A stretch of 64,000 nt of DNA from Polyodon spathula (lineage: Eukaryota; Chordata; Actinopteri; Acipenseriformes; Polyodontidae): contig NC_054538.1 of the NCBI RefSeq assembly GCF_017654505.1, forward strand, positions 26,747,674-26,811,673, given 5' to 3'. Shown here piece by piece: positions 50,112 to 63,733 of the stretch; the first letter of the stretch is position 1, and each line of letters begins with the position of its first letter. A model generated the notes under the pieces. It worked only from the letters and a program-made list of their open reading frames with translations, was not told where the DNA came from and did not search any database. Both the position numbers and the translations under genes were made by a program.

Positions 50112-51770
50112 ACTTTTTTGTCAAAAGCTTTTCAACCACTGGAGACAGGAACGGTAGATTATGTTGTTGTGGGTGGATGGTTGGGCTAGACCAGATAGTG
50201 GTGCAGGGGAAACGTTGGAGATGCACAAACTTCTCATCCAGAATTCTGCGAGAAAAGCTTTTCACTACAATTGTTTTTCATTGTGTAGGACTGGTGTAGG
50301 CAAAGACAATGAGTAGCTGAATGCAACTTTGAGCTTGTTTTGTTTATTTTTATTTTATCACTGAACCACAAACCTATCAAGTTTTTTTTAATGGTTGTTA
50401 ATCCTATACTTTATGCAGAATCAGTGGTATACTTGTCAAATGAAAGCATTCCTGGTTTTGTTTTTGTTTTTTTTTAACTCAGTGTTCCAGTGCTCCACCT
50501 TTTGAACTTTTGGTCATCATCATTGAGACACCCAGTGGGTTTAAATTGTATTGGTCCCTGAATGTTCGGTCCTAGGTCTCATTATTAACCGTAACATTGT
50601 TCTTTAAAGCACGGTAACCCCAGTACTCTTCGTATTCAGTGATTTTTGTATTTTGTGAGTTTCAGAATTCTGTGAGCTGTTGAAAATAATACATTACAGT
50701 GTAAGGCTTGAAGTACAGTGAGATTCAAAGTACAGATGCACACATTGAGTGGCCCAGGCCTAATTTATAAAATAGATATGCCATTTTAAGGATGCGTGTG
50801 TATAGTACATTTCCCTAAAACACATAATAGTGACAAAAGAACACACTTTATTTAATATAGGGTCAACATAGTTAACAACAGGAACCTGATGCAGTACAAC
50901 CTTCTGTGGAGGCAAGTATGACTCCTTTAACTGAATGATTTTCTTATGCAAGAAACAAAAAACAGAACAAAATGTAAATTACACAAAAGTAATAATAGAT
51001 TGTAAATAGTAGTACAGTACCTGAATAGGGTTTTATTAGTGTGCTGTTGCCAGTACGTGCCAAATTGGACAGTATTACTTTTCTGGGGGGAAAAATGTTT
51101 TTTCAAAGTAAGAGCTATTGTTCAATGTTTATTTTATTTCATCAAGAGAGCATTCCCAGGTAAATTTGGAAAAACCTGCATAAATGTATGGCAACTTTAC
51201 AGAAAAGCATTTGCATTTGTTTTGTTGTAACATTCATTTAACAGTTTGAACAGGTCACTTGCAATTAAGGTTCCCTGAAATTACTCAAGCTTGAAATCTA
51301 AATTGATTCCTATAAACATCCCAAAATGTCCATAAATTGACTGACTGCTTACAATTTTAAAGTGAGGTATTATTTTACATGCATAATCTTGTTGGCACAG
51401 CTACAGTAGGTACTGCTCTCGTTTTTTTTGTTGTTTTGTTTTTAATATTGCCAACAAGATGGACGTTGGGATGTATGTCGGATTGTGGACATTTACACCA
51501 AATACAGTACTGTGTCTGAAGCATTCTGAAGGAAGTTCAAGTGCGGCAGTGTTTATGTTTTTAATAAAAATCACATCCTTGTTGTCAGTGTTTGGAGATA
51601 CTTTCAGACGTCTAGTTAAATTAACATTTATAATGGTCTTGACTGAACTGATTGCATTTGAAAGTGTATACATTTAGAAAATGTTTTAAAAGTGCTCGTA
51701 GATAAGCTTGCTTGCAAAGAAGTGGTACCCAGGAGAATGAACTTTAATAAATGTGACTTTTGATATTCTA
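50112..51770 (+). other. SYNDIG1: Putative SYNDIG1 3' UTR
   Basis: Non-coding DNA follows the stop codon. AATAAA hexamers occur at 51563-51568 and 51746-51751 (the latter in ctttaataaatgtgac, with TG-rich sequence nearby) and another at 52437-52442. I take 51746 as the most plausible end, but nothing in the sequence decides between them. Confidence 0.35.
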
Positions 51771-53738
51771 CAGACACTCCAATCTTTTAACTTGTCCGGA
51801 TTAATTCTTCTGCTTGACTCAGTGAAACTCTTTCACTTGACAAAGTAGCAGGTTCACGTTATGTCAATCTACCAGATTTCACCTTTGTCTAGCATAAACA
51901 GATTTAAGATTCGGCTGTAATTGCTGTCACTATCTGGCTTGAGCTTGTGAGCTGCAGGCCTTGTTTTTGACCATGTGGCTGTATTTCATGATCCAAGAAA
52001 ATCCTCTTACGCTGACAGGAAAGGCAGCCACATGGCTGAAAACTTGACCTTTTACAAGCGCTCTGAAAACCAGTCTGAGTTAGCTAAATTGGAAAATAAG
52101 TTAATCTGATTGTAGACTAGAAGTGGACCAGGTACCCATTTTGAAAAATACTGGGGTACAGGAACACACAGGAGCACTTCCTTCTGAAATCCCATGTTCT
52201 TAGTTTTAACCAATGCTACAGCAGAAAGGCTGAAAGATGACAATTCTAGTACAATTGGAAGTTACATGCTTAACTAGGTAAGAAAAAGGCGGGGTTTGAA
52301 ACGAATGCTCGCCCATTAGCCCGAGGCTGAATTAAAACTGATGATGACTAGTTGATGTTTGTGTCTCAGTAGTCCTGTGGGCGAGTGCCTAAAATAAAGT
52401 GTACAGATCTGTTCTCATGTTCACAGGCTTGTATTTAATAAATGCAAGAGAAGCACCTTTTCTAACAGTTGTAGCACTGGTGAAGAAACATTGATTTTAA
52501 ATCATTAAAATACAAAAAAAAAACTCCAGACAAACCTCTTAAAATACATATTGACTGTAAAGTATCCACACCAGGTTGTGATTTAACAGTTAAGCACTTT
52601 ATTTTGTATCACGCCACATGTACATTCATCTGCATTACCATCGCCAGCTCTCTCTTTCTGACCTTTTTACCTCCTGTAAGGATTTTTGCCTATGTATTGC
52701 CCTGATCTGTAGCTCTGTTTGGCACATGGCCCGAAATACACCCATGTAGGGAGTGACTGGCTTTTCGTAACTCAGAGTGCAGCTGTGACCTCGGAGGGAT
52801 GATAATGTTTCTGCTTAATAAGCTGTTTTGAGCCTGTGTTCAAACCAATTAAAACTGGTTCTAAAACCACTTACTTTTGTTAAGTGACATGATATAACTT
52901 TAGATAAGTGTCACGGAACACTAATAGCACACTATACAATTGAAACACGTAGGCTTTTTCTGACGCACTTTGTGTGTGACAGTGTAAACATTGTACCTTT
53001 TCATTATACATTCTTTACTAATGCTTCCCATTTAAATGGTGAAAGAAGCGAGAAATCATTTAAACTGCCTGTAAACATTGTGTTATTTTCCTGTGTTTAA
53101 TGAACTCATAAAATAGTGTACATAGCTGGTGCACATCAGCAGTTTGTAATCACCAATCTTGTCGTTCGACTTTGTGATGTGTGGGTATAGCGCTATGCTG
53201 CCTGTGAGGATTGAGCAAAAATATCATTGTTCTTGTTATCTGGGTTTCTGCTGATATTGGTAAAGTGAAGAAGAAACGCAAATGTTAACTTTTAATGTGC
53301 TTTCTCTCGCACTATGCATCACGCTTGGAAAATAAGACCAAATTTGGTCAAGAAAATGATGTAAGTGGCTATATATCTGCATTGTACAGAGTAATTACTT
53401 TGCTTAGCTCTTAACTAACATCACTGTGCCATGCTGGCTCAGAAAAAAAGCCGAAATCTGTGATGCCATGAAAGCACAGCTCAGCTCACAACTAAATAAC
53501 CTCTACACTGATGCGAGCTCAGAACACCATCAACTGAGACATGTATGTGAGATCACTGATACATCTCATTTGATTTGTGTGTGAGATCACTGATGCATCT
53601 CATTTGATTTGCTTTGTTACTGTTTACATTTTGATTCCTGAATAAACTGTTTTTGATTGACTTTATCTGAAGGTTAATCATTTTTTAGAAGAAATCGAAC
53701 CTCTTACACGCTCATCATCCCAATGGAGTAGATGCTGC
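51771..53738. other. Downstream of SYNDIG1, no gene seen
   Basis: Contains a diverged 35-bp tandem duplication (gtgagatcactgat.catctc, about 53547-53612) and the first copy of the 22-bp direct repeat. No coding motif. Confidence 0.5.
52556..52577 (+). repeat. 22-bp direct repeat, copy 1
   Basis: Exact match to 55304-55325 (begins tgtaaagtatcc, ends acaccaggtt) with unrelated flanks. Confidence 0.9.
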
Positions 53739-55260
53739 TTAAAGTGAGAACACCCCAATGTTGTACAATCCTCGCCCTTTAAGTATCTGTCCCATGAAGA
53801 GCTCCGCTGGTGATTTAACTGTGGTGGCTTGGGGGGGGGTAACTCTGTACTTGAAAAGAAATCTTATCACTTTGGACTCCATATTCTCCTTTTGCATTTT
53901 ATTTAAGCCTTCCTTGAATTGCCCTCTCGGCCAAACCATTAGAGGAAGGGTGGTAGAAGGGATGTTTTAATATGTTTAATGCCATTTTGGTGCATAAACT
54001 GTCCCGAAAGTGACTCGGAGTCCATCAATAGGAGATTCTGCAGTAGAAGATGTCATGGGATGGACCTCAGTCCACTTGAAATGAGCATCCACTATCACCA
54101 GGAGCATTTTTCCATTAACAGGACCTGCATAATCCAGGTGGAGTGTTGCCCATGGTCTTTGTGGCATTCCCCAATGGTTCAATGGTGCCTCTGGGGAGCA
54201 TGCTGATTTGATTGGCATGTGGTGCATTCCTGGACCTTCTTTTCTAACTCCTGATCCATTTTTGGTCACCAAACATAGCTCTGTGCCAAACATTTGCCTA
54301 ATCCACTCTGAAAAAGATCCCTATGCTTCTCTAACTGTGTTTGATATGCTGCATCATGTGTCTAAAATAGCTCTGCCCAGTTCAGTTTCTACTGTGTTAA
54401 CCAGTCCTGACCCAGGAGATTGGGGCCTTCCCCTTTTACTACTGTGAGTGGTAAACATATGTCTTGTGTTTGGTATTTAACCAAAACGCTGATGGACCCC
54501 AGTATTGGAACTTGCTCCTCTGTATAGGTGTGCAGGACTACTCGAAGTGCTAAGAGCAGGTGTGCTCCCCAAAGGCCAGTTTCTTTTAATAGTTGATTCA
54601 CTAATTATTGATACTGAAGCGCCAGTATCAATCTCCATGGTGATTTCTTAGTAATTATAATAACTTCCCTCTGCTGCTTGCTTCTTACATTGAACATTGT
54701 ATACACTTTACTTTCCTCCTCCACTACGTGCATAGACTCCTTGGCTGTTTCTACTGTTACTACCGCAGAATCTGGCAATTACAGACATCGTGTGAGTGCT
54801 TTCCCCCATATCTATAACACGGCAGCTTACGTTCGTTCTCTGAAATACTCGTTTGTCTTCCAAATTTAGCATAAGGAATGACGCTTGTGGTAGTCTGTAG
54901 AGCAGAAGTACTTTTTGCAGCGATTTCCATCCCTTGCACTATATCTAGTGCCTTTTGTAATCCAAAGTAGCTTCTGAAAGTAGTCAGCATTGTATTCGTT
55001 CATCATTAATTCCACAAATAAGCCTATCTCTCAAGTGATCATTCAATGTGTCTCCGAAATCTCAGTACTCTCAGAGGGTTCGGAGCTCTGCTACGAAAGC
55101 AGCTACTGACATACCTGGCTTGCGATAATAGCTATCAAATTTGACTCACTGTACTATAGGCGAAGGTTTAGGATTACAATGGGCGAAGGTTATAGAAAAG
55201 GCTATATGTTTTAGCTCAGCAGACACCAAGTAATATTACATGTCTCTGTGTATTGAATCC
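53739..55260 (-). mobile_element. Ty3/gypsy retrotransposon fragment with RT-RNase H deleted
   Basis: In minus-strand order: gag remnant (YYRKPGMSVAAFVAELR near 55090-55170), a zinc knuckle at about 54763-54820 (CYRYGGKHSHDVC, second Cys replaced by Tyr), the protease active site DTGAS (about 54615-54629), the protease C-terminal LLGQDWL (about 54395), a few codons of RT entry, then an abrupt jump near 54300 into the integrase linker, LHLDYAGPV (first catalytic Asp, about 54130) and VIVDAHFKWTEVHP. The segment with the second integrase Asp is also missing, and the C-terminal part (53757-53939, SPAELFMGQ) is truncated. Several frameshifts. No LTRs flank it. Confidence 0.85.
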
Positions 55261-55303
55261 AGTCCTCAAATCAAATCCAGAACCATTTTATCCTCATCGC
55301 TAA

Positions 55304-55323
55304 TGTAAAGTATCCACACCAGG

Positions 55324-55325
<2 letters not shown>
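55304..55325 (+). repeat. 22-bp direct repeat, copy 2
   Basis: Exact partner of 52556-52577, 2748 bp downstream. It lies between the broken end of the Ty3/gypsy fragment and the next (AT)n tract. Confidence 0.9.

Positions 55326-55372
<47 letters not shown>
55325..55372. repeat. (AT)n microsatellite
   Basis: Uninterrupted AT run followed by a short CA run. Confidence 0.97.
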
Positions 55373-55378
<6 letters not shown>

Positions 55379-55379
55379 G

Positions 55380-57480
<2,101 letters not shown>

Positions 57481-57484
57481 TAAT

Positions 57485-57625
57485 ATGGAAGGCCATCCAG
57501 GTCAAAAAATGCATTATTTAGTACAAGTTTCAAATATTTAGTACTTTTCATTTGACTTTATTATGTGTTGTAATTCTAAATACTACGTGTACTAATTTGG
57601 CCAATCAGATCGCTGAAAATGAAAC
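57485..57625 (-). repeat. Inverted third copy of the 143-bp repeat
   Basis: atggaaggccatccaggtc followed by aaaaaatgc and, further on, gtgtactaatttggccaatc is the reverse complement of the pattern in the tandem pair at 35834-36114. The copy is diverged; its right limit is approximate. Confidence 0.55.
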
Positions 57626-57858
57626 GAGAACCAATGAATTAAATAAAATAGTAAGTATAATAAATTATCCAATTAAAAGCCATTTTACATCTGCCATTCC
57701 CCTCCAATTCATGGTGGTATTTGGACATGAAATGTGCTTTAAAAAAAATCAAGAAGTAAGCCCATAACACACTGCCTGATGCGATCATTGCATCTCAATG
57801 GAGGAGGTCTAAAAAATTTTGACAGGAAGGTGATGTGATATGACTGGAGATATGCATA

Positions 57859-57959
<101 letters not shown>

Positions 57960-58678
57960 CACACACACACATACACAAGGTATTCCATTGGTTTGTATAC
58001 AATGTCCGTGCTGATGTCTTCTGAAAACAAACCCGACAGCCCCATAAGCATTGTTTCTGGCTGTAAAAATGGAGAGCCAACTCCAGGACCGCGGTATATC
58101 TTAATCAGCAGTATAATGAGGGGGCGGGGCAATATAACGAGGGGTGCATGTATATTTATTTCAATGTTAATTATGTTTGTTTAGTAAAAAGTAACAAATA
58201 ATGGCCTAACAAATATGAGGGCATATTGAAATAACATTTCACATTACATTATGCAAAAATATAGATATGTACAATAGGCTCAAACAGTACAGTAGTAAAA
58301 TCAAATGAATACCTAGCAGGTTTTTTTTTTTTTTTCACCTGTTGCCATCTCACAATTTGTACTTCTATTTAGTTAATCAGTAGGGCGTGATACGTAGGGA
58401 AATACATGCACAGTCATCTCAATTTTGCTCCCGCAATTCAGGCCAAATTACTGCTGCTTAGTAAATGAGACTCTTAGTGTTCATTTGCACTTGTAATATT
58501 TCTGTTAACGTGTATAGCCACCTCCTGGCCATTTAAGCAATTTATTGGAAATTAACTAAAAACTTTACCTTATTAACCTTTGAATTGTTAGTAGATTGTT
58601 AATAAGAGGTATTTGAATGATTGTAGTGTAATATGTTACTTTAATATTTCATTTTAAAATGTGCAACCACCCAAACTA

Positions 58679-58683
<5 letters not shown>
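57960..58683. other. Intergenic, no gene seen
   Basis: Includes a poly-T run at 58321-58336. The 114-codon frame starting at 57840 is mostly translated microsatellite. Confidence 0.5.
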
Positions 58684-58777
<94 letters not shown>

Positions 58778-58787
58778 TACATACATA
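58684..58787. repeat. (AT)n/(CA)n tract, left half of a split microsatellite
   Basis: About 38 AT units, then CA and CATA units, ending at the TA that borders the intact Tc1 element. An AT tract resumes at its other end (60450). Confidence 0.95.
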
Positions 58788-60444
58788 CACAGTGGCTTGC
58801 GAAAGTATTGACCCCCCTTGGCATTTTTCCTATTTTGTTGCCTTACAACCTGGAATTAAAATTGATTTTTTGGGGGTTTGTATCATTTGATTTACACAAC
58901 ATGCCTACCACTTTGAAGATGCAAAATATTTTTTTTTTTATTGTGAAACAAACAAGAAATAAGACAAAAAAACAGAAAACTTGAGCGTGCATAAGTATTC
59001 ACCCCCCCAAAGTCAATACTTTGTAGAGCCACCTTTTGCAGCAATTACAGCTGCAAGTCTCTTGGGGTATGTATCTATAAGCTTGGCACATCTAGCCACT
59101 GGGATTTTTGTCCATTCTTCAAGGCAAAACTGCTCCAGCTCCTTCAAGTTGGATGGGTTCCGCTGGTGTACAGCAATCTTTAAGTCATACCACAGATTCT
59201 CAATTGGATTGAGGTCTGGGCTTTGACTAGGCCATTCCAAGACATTTAAATGTTTCCCCTTAAACCACTCGAGTGTTGCTTTAGCAGTATGCTTAGGGTC
59301 ATTGTCCTGCTGGAAGGTGAACCTCCGTCCCAGTCTCAAATCTCTGGAAGACTGAAACAGGTTTCCCTCAAGAATTTCCCTGTATTTAGCGGCATCCATC
59401 ATTCCTTCAATTCTGACCAGTTTCCCAGTCCCTGCCGATGAAAAACATCCCCACAGCATGATGCTGCCACCACCATGCTTCACTGTGGGGATGGTGTTCT
59501 TGGGGTGATGAGAGGTGTTGGGTTTGTGCCAGACATAGCGTTTTCCTTGATGGCCAAAAAGCTCAATTTTAGTCTCATCTGACCAGAGTACCTTCTTCCA
59601 TATGTTTGGGGAGTCTCCCACATGCCTTTTGGTGAACACCAAACGTGTTTGCTTATTTTTTTCTTTAAGCAATGGCTTTTTTCTGGCCACTCTTCCGTAA
59701 AGCCCAGCTCTGTGGAGTGTACAGCTTAAAGTGGTCCTATGGACAGATACTCCAATCTCCGCTGTGGAGCTTTGCAGCTCCTTCAGGGTTATCTTTGGTC
59801 TCTTTGTTGCCTCTCTGATTAATGCCCTCCTTGCCTGGTCCGTGAGTTTTGGTGGGCGGCCCTCTCTTGCCAGGTTTGTTGTGGTGCCATATTCTTTCCA
59901 TTTTTTAATAATGGCTTTAATGGTGCTCCGTGGGATGTTCAAAGTTTCAGATATTTTTTTATAACCCAACCCTGATCTGTACTTCTCCACAACTTTGTCC
60001 CTGACCTGTTTGGAGAGCTCCTTGGTCTTCATGGTGCCGCTTGCTTGGTGGTGCCCCTTGCTTAGTGGTGTTGCAGACTCTGGGGCCTTTCAGAACAGGT
60101 GTATATATACTGAGATCATGTGACAGATCATGTGACACTTAGATTGCACACAGGTGGACTTTATTTAACTAATTATGTGACTTCTGAAGGTAATTGGTTG
60201 CACCAGATCTTATTTAGAGGCTTAATAGCAAAGGGGGTGAATACATATGCACACACCACTTTTCCGTTATTTATTTTTTAGAATTTTTTTAAACAAGTTA
60301 TTTTTTTCATTTCACTTCACCAATTTGGACTATTTTGTGTATGTCCATTACATGAAATCCAAATAAAAATCCATTTTAATTCCAGGTTGTAAGGCAACAA
60401 AATAGGAAAAATGCCAAGGGGGGGGTCAATACTTTCGCAAGCCA

Positions 60445-60449
<5 letters not shown>
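58788..60449 (-). mobile_element. Structurally intact Tc1-like transposon (DD34E)
   Basis: A 1662-bp element. Termini CACAGTGGCTTGCGAAAGTA (58788) and TACTTTCGCAAGCCACTGTG (to 60449) are flanked by TA at 58786-58787 and 60450-60451. The first 75-80 bp of both inverted repeats are identical apart from two extra C in one poly-C run. Inner copies of the motif (gcataagtattcaccccc near 58990; its reverse complement near 60235-60250) give the IR/DR arrangement of fish Tc1 elements. It encodes one open transposase frame. Confidence 0.95.
59013..60032 (-). CDS. Tc1-like DD34E transposase, intact frame (339 aa)
   Basis: Uninterrupted from ATG (60032) to TGA (59013), the usual length for Tc1 transposases (about 340). 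It would cut and paste its own element at TA sites. Domains: N-terminal paired-like DNA-binding region with two helix-turn-helix parts (VRDKVVEKYRSGLGYKKISE, about 10-30; TLKELQSS, about 82-89), GRPPKL AT-hook-like link (about 58-63), then the catalytic domain with LWSDETKIELFG (first Asp), the glycine-rich [29 protein letters not shown] (second Asp) and PDLNPIENLW (Glu). The second Asp and Glu are separated by 34 residues. The C-terminus is AAKGGSTKY. No catalytic residue is altered. Whether it is expressed or active cannot be told from sequence; the promoter would lie in its own 5' region. Confidence 0.95.
   Translation of the reverse strand: MKTKELSKQVRDKVVEKYRSGLGYKKISETLNIPRSTIKAIIKKWKEYGTTTNLAREGRPPKLTDQARRALIREATKRPKITLKELQSSTAEIGVSVHRTTLSCTLHRAGLYGRVARKKPLLKEKNKQTRLVFTKRHVGDSPNIWKKVLWSDETKIELFGHQGKRYVWHKPNTSHHPKNTIPTVKHGGGSIMLWGCFSSAGTGKLVRIEGMMDAAKYREILEGNLFQSSRDLRLGRRFTFQQDNDPKHTAKATLEWFKGKHLNVLEWPSQSPDLNPIENLWYDLKIAVHQRNPSNLKELEQFCLEEWTKIPVARCAKLIDTYPKRLAAVIAAKGGSTKY

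Positions 60450-60514
<65 letters not shown>
60450..60514. repeat. (AT)n tract, right half of a split microsatellite
   Basis: About 32 AT units starting at the TA target of the Tc1 element. Confidence 0.95.
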
Positions 60515-60517
<3 letters not shown>

Positions 60518-60529
60518 ATATATACATAT

Positions 60530-61550
60530 TACTTTTATTTTGCGCCACAGCGTTTATTTTAATCAAAATGACTGCGGCCCTTAAACGAGGGCGGCGATTA
60601 TATGAGAGCGGCCTTTATTGATAATACTATGCTTTACAAAAGCGGTAATATTTTATTACGTGAGAGGCTCCGATCTGCACCATTATACTTTTGTGTGATT
60701 TTGGGGCTTGAGTATAGTACATTTACTGACAGTTAACGAGAGCCTATTAGGTGGAAGTTGCGAGGTCAGGGGTGTACTATACCAGCGAATCAGGAGTGTG
60801 TATTAGTTGCTATGGGGCGGGGCAAGAAGTGGAGAAAGAACGGTAGTTGAGTGTGATGCAGTTGTATTTCATAACTAAAAATTACTTCGGAATATTGGTT
60901 TGATTCCTGTTAAAACTAAAATATATCCTACTCAGTTTTTTTTGTTTTTTTTTTCCTCACTGTAATTTATTTGCTTGTTTGTAATTTCTCAGTGAGAGTA
61001 CAGGACAGAGTAAAATTCCAATTGATTAAAAAAACAAAACAACTAAACCCCCTACAAAAAGATGTCTTCAGCCAGCTTTCGGATAGCGCTCAAGGTGAAT
61101 CGGCAAAGCTCTACGTTCCTCTGAGTTTAAGTTTTCACCATCCAAGTTGAGGACAAGGTAAACAGACAGCCCTTGTTTTATCCGCTGCTCTGTTGGCACT
61201 GAACTCTGCTAGGGAAAAATAAATAAATAAATAAATAAAAAGTTGGACTGCTGTGCTGTAAGTAGTTCATCCTGGGTTGTCTGTCGGGACTGTACAATAA
61301 AATAAAATGTGCTTACTAAGGTTACTTAGTTTGTATTGCATGATGGATTGAGGCTGCAGTCTCTCTGGGGGCGTCACATGAATATAGCTAGAGTTAAGCA
61401 CGTCTTTATTTTTTGAGCAGTGGTAGAAAAAAATACCTTTACGTTTCTTTATTGAGAGGGGCGTTTATTTGAGGGCGGTGTCTATTAAAAAAGCTGATAT
61501 CTGAGTGAGGCGTTAATTCAAGGGCTGGGTTAATTCGAAGTTAGATCATT
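60530..61550. repeat. Possible DNA transposon with GGGCGGCG-type subterminal motifs
   Basis: At the left (60570-60625) aaacgagggcggcgattat and gagagcggcctttatt, and at the right (61455-61545) gaggggcgtttatttgagg, gcggtgtctatt, gaggcgttaattcaaggg and ggttaattcgaag form clustered G-rich/TTATT words on the same strand. Such words are known from ends of some non-autonomous DNA transposons. No inverted termini or transposase could be assigned. Confidence 0.35.
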
Positions 61551-61559
61551 TAGTCATCA

Positions 61560-63386
61560 TTTAGTTTTTTTAGAAGGCTGAAAGCTTACACAACAGTAAC
61601 AACCTTTTTCTGATAATTTCTTCAGAATTTCAATGGATTTTCATAAAATAAAAGTCTAAATAAAAGTGATGATTGGGAGGATATCTGATTTATTTAAAAA
61701 ACTACTTTAAACATTCTGTGCAACCTGATAGTTTGTTAACAATCAGTACTTTTGAATCTGGGCATTGGGTGAACATTTCATAAGCTCAGTAACACAATTA
61801 GTTTCTAACACAGTGAACGTGATCAGGTTTGAGATTGATAATAGATATATTATGTATTTAGAACCACTTAACTAACAACGGTTTGCAGTTGAAGATTCAC
61901 ATGTAATTTAATAATAACAATGCATCTATTATTAGGTACTTAATCTCAACACTACTAAAGACTAGATATTAAACTGCAGTAGCAGCAAAATGTTACTGTC
62001 CATTGTGATTAAAAAACACAAAGCATTATTTCTTAGGAGCTTTGCATGAGCTATGTAACTGTCAGCATAATTTTATGTATGCAGTGGGTGAATCTCATTG
62101 TCTTTAGATATGCGTGTCCTCCTCAAGTTATTAAAAGTCAGTATTTCTTGAAGATTTAAAGATCATTTTTCTTTTCCAGGTTTTTCCACCGACTGAAGTG
62201 TCAGTTTTTATCTGGTGTTAGAAACAGACAATTAAATGGCCTCATAGATGGGAGTGGGGGCAGCTGACCTTCATTCGTCCGAATCGCTAATTGAGTTGTA
62301 GGGATGAGACAACATTCCAACGGTGCATCACAAATTGGGTGGTAAAACAGGATTTTTTTACATGTCAAGAAAATTAATAAAAATACATGTTTTCTATCAC
62401 GTGTTTGTTTCTGCAAAAGTGAGAAGAAAATAGCAAATGAAACCACAAGGCAGGTAAGATTAATGGAATTGAACTTCTTTATAACCCATTTTCCAGTACT
62501 TCAGGACCATCCACACTTTTTCAACAGCATCAGTTATACTGAGAGATATTTCAGCAGACCTTTTGGGAGTCGAGAGCAATTTTTGGAATAAGACAGTGAC
62601 TTAAAGGTTTAGAGTAATACACTTTTGGGGTACATTTTTTATAAATTATAAGGTTCTGATTCGTTTTTTTTTTTTATATAGACGCTTCTGTACATTAACA
62701 GTAGGGTAAGGCATGGGCTAGGGTTAGGGTTAAAAATATAATTTAAGAATGTACGTAATTGGCAAAATGCTCTGACAGTTACACATCGTTAACCTTTGTG
62801 CAGTGCTTTGTGATGACATGGTTAAGGATGAATCCATCGTTCATCAATCCATGAGTAATACATTGCATGCATTATTGATTTTCAGTGACATCAATCCAGC
62901 ATTCAATGTCACAAGCCCCTGAAAGCATTATCCAGGGCTGTGACTTTCCCTGGCATACAAAAAGATGATCGATTGTGAATCAAATTTATAAAGCAAGTAA
63001 TTAATGTTTTACATCACTGTTACATCATAGTATTTGAAACAAATGGTATTGATATAGGGGTGAAAAAAACCATCAAAACCTCATGCAGCCTACGTATTTT
63101 CAGTATAAGTAGTGTTCCGCTTTTCCGGTTTATTCTGAATTTTACTGAAAAATTACTGGATTTTTTTTTTTTAACTGGACATTGGTTTTTATTGATTTAT
63201 ACCAGATTTTTGTCTATTATTCAATATTTTCCCAGTACTATTTTCTTGGAAACACACAATAGTTTGATTAAAATGCTATTTTACTTTGACGCTGACATTG
63301 TAATAAGCAGCCCTACACTGTATCACAGGATACAGCAGATTTTTAGACATCAGTGCTGGGTCAGCAACCCCCTTTTCAGAAAAATT
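61560..63386. other. Intergenic, no gene seen
   Basis: No coding motif, RNA gene or element end recognised. A 144-codon frame starting at 63060 runs into the poly-G tract and shows no similarity I recognise. Confidence 0.5.
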
Positions 63387-63403
63387 GGGGGGGGGGGGGG
63401 GGG
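63387..63403. repeat. Poly-G tract
   Basis: Seventeen G in a row. Confidence 0.95.
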
Positions 63404-63672
63404 TTGTGTTACTGTACCTGCAAACAAAAAGTTTCAGACCAAAATCAAATCCTTAATCCGCAAGCTACTGTCTATCTCAAGCAAAAAAGAGTAAGAATAC
63501 CATGCCAATGTCGAATCATCTTGCGGTATTTAAACATGAACTTAAGGAAAAGTTTAAAAAATGGGTAATGATAAATACTTATAACACAAGATGTTCAATA
63601 ATTCAAATTTGTGACTATGTACTGCATTATTTAAAAAAAAAAAAATCTCCAAAAACAACTCTGATGCATCAC

Positions 63673-63675
<3 letters not shown>

Positions 63676-63730
<55 letters not shown>
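63676..63730. repeat. (AT)n microsatellite
   Basis: About 27 AT units. The sequence from here to the window end shows no gene. Confidence 0.97.

Positions 63731-63733
<3 letters not shown>

Noticed and set aside
62705..62735. ctagggttagggttaaa, telomere-like repeat
   Set aside because: Only about two and a half TTAGGG units, expected by chance in a long sequence.
63060..63494. 144-codon frame
   Set aside because: Crosses a poly-T and a poly-G run, has no conserved motif, and no splice or promoter context supports it.
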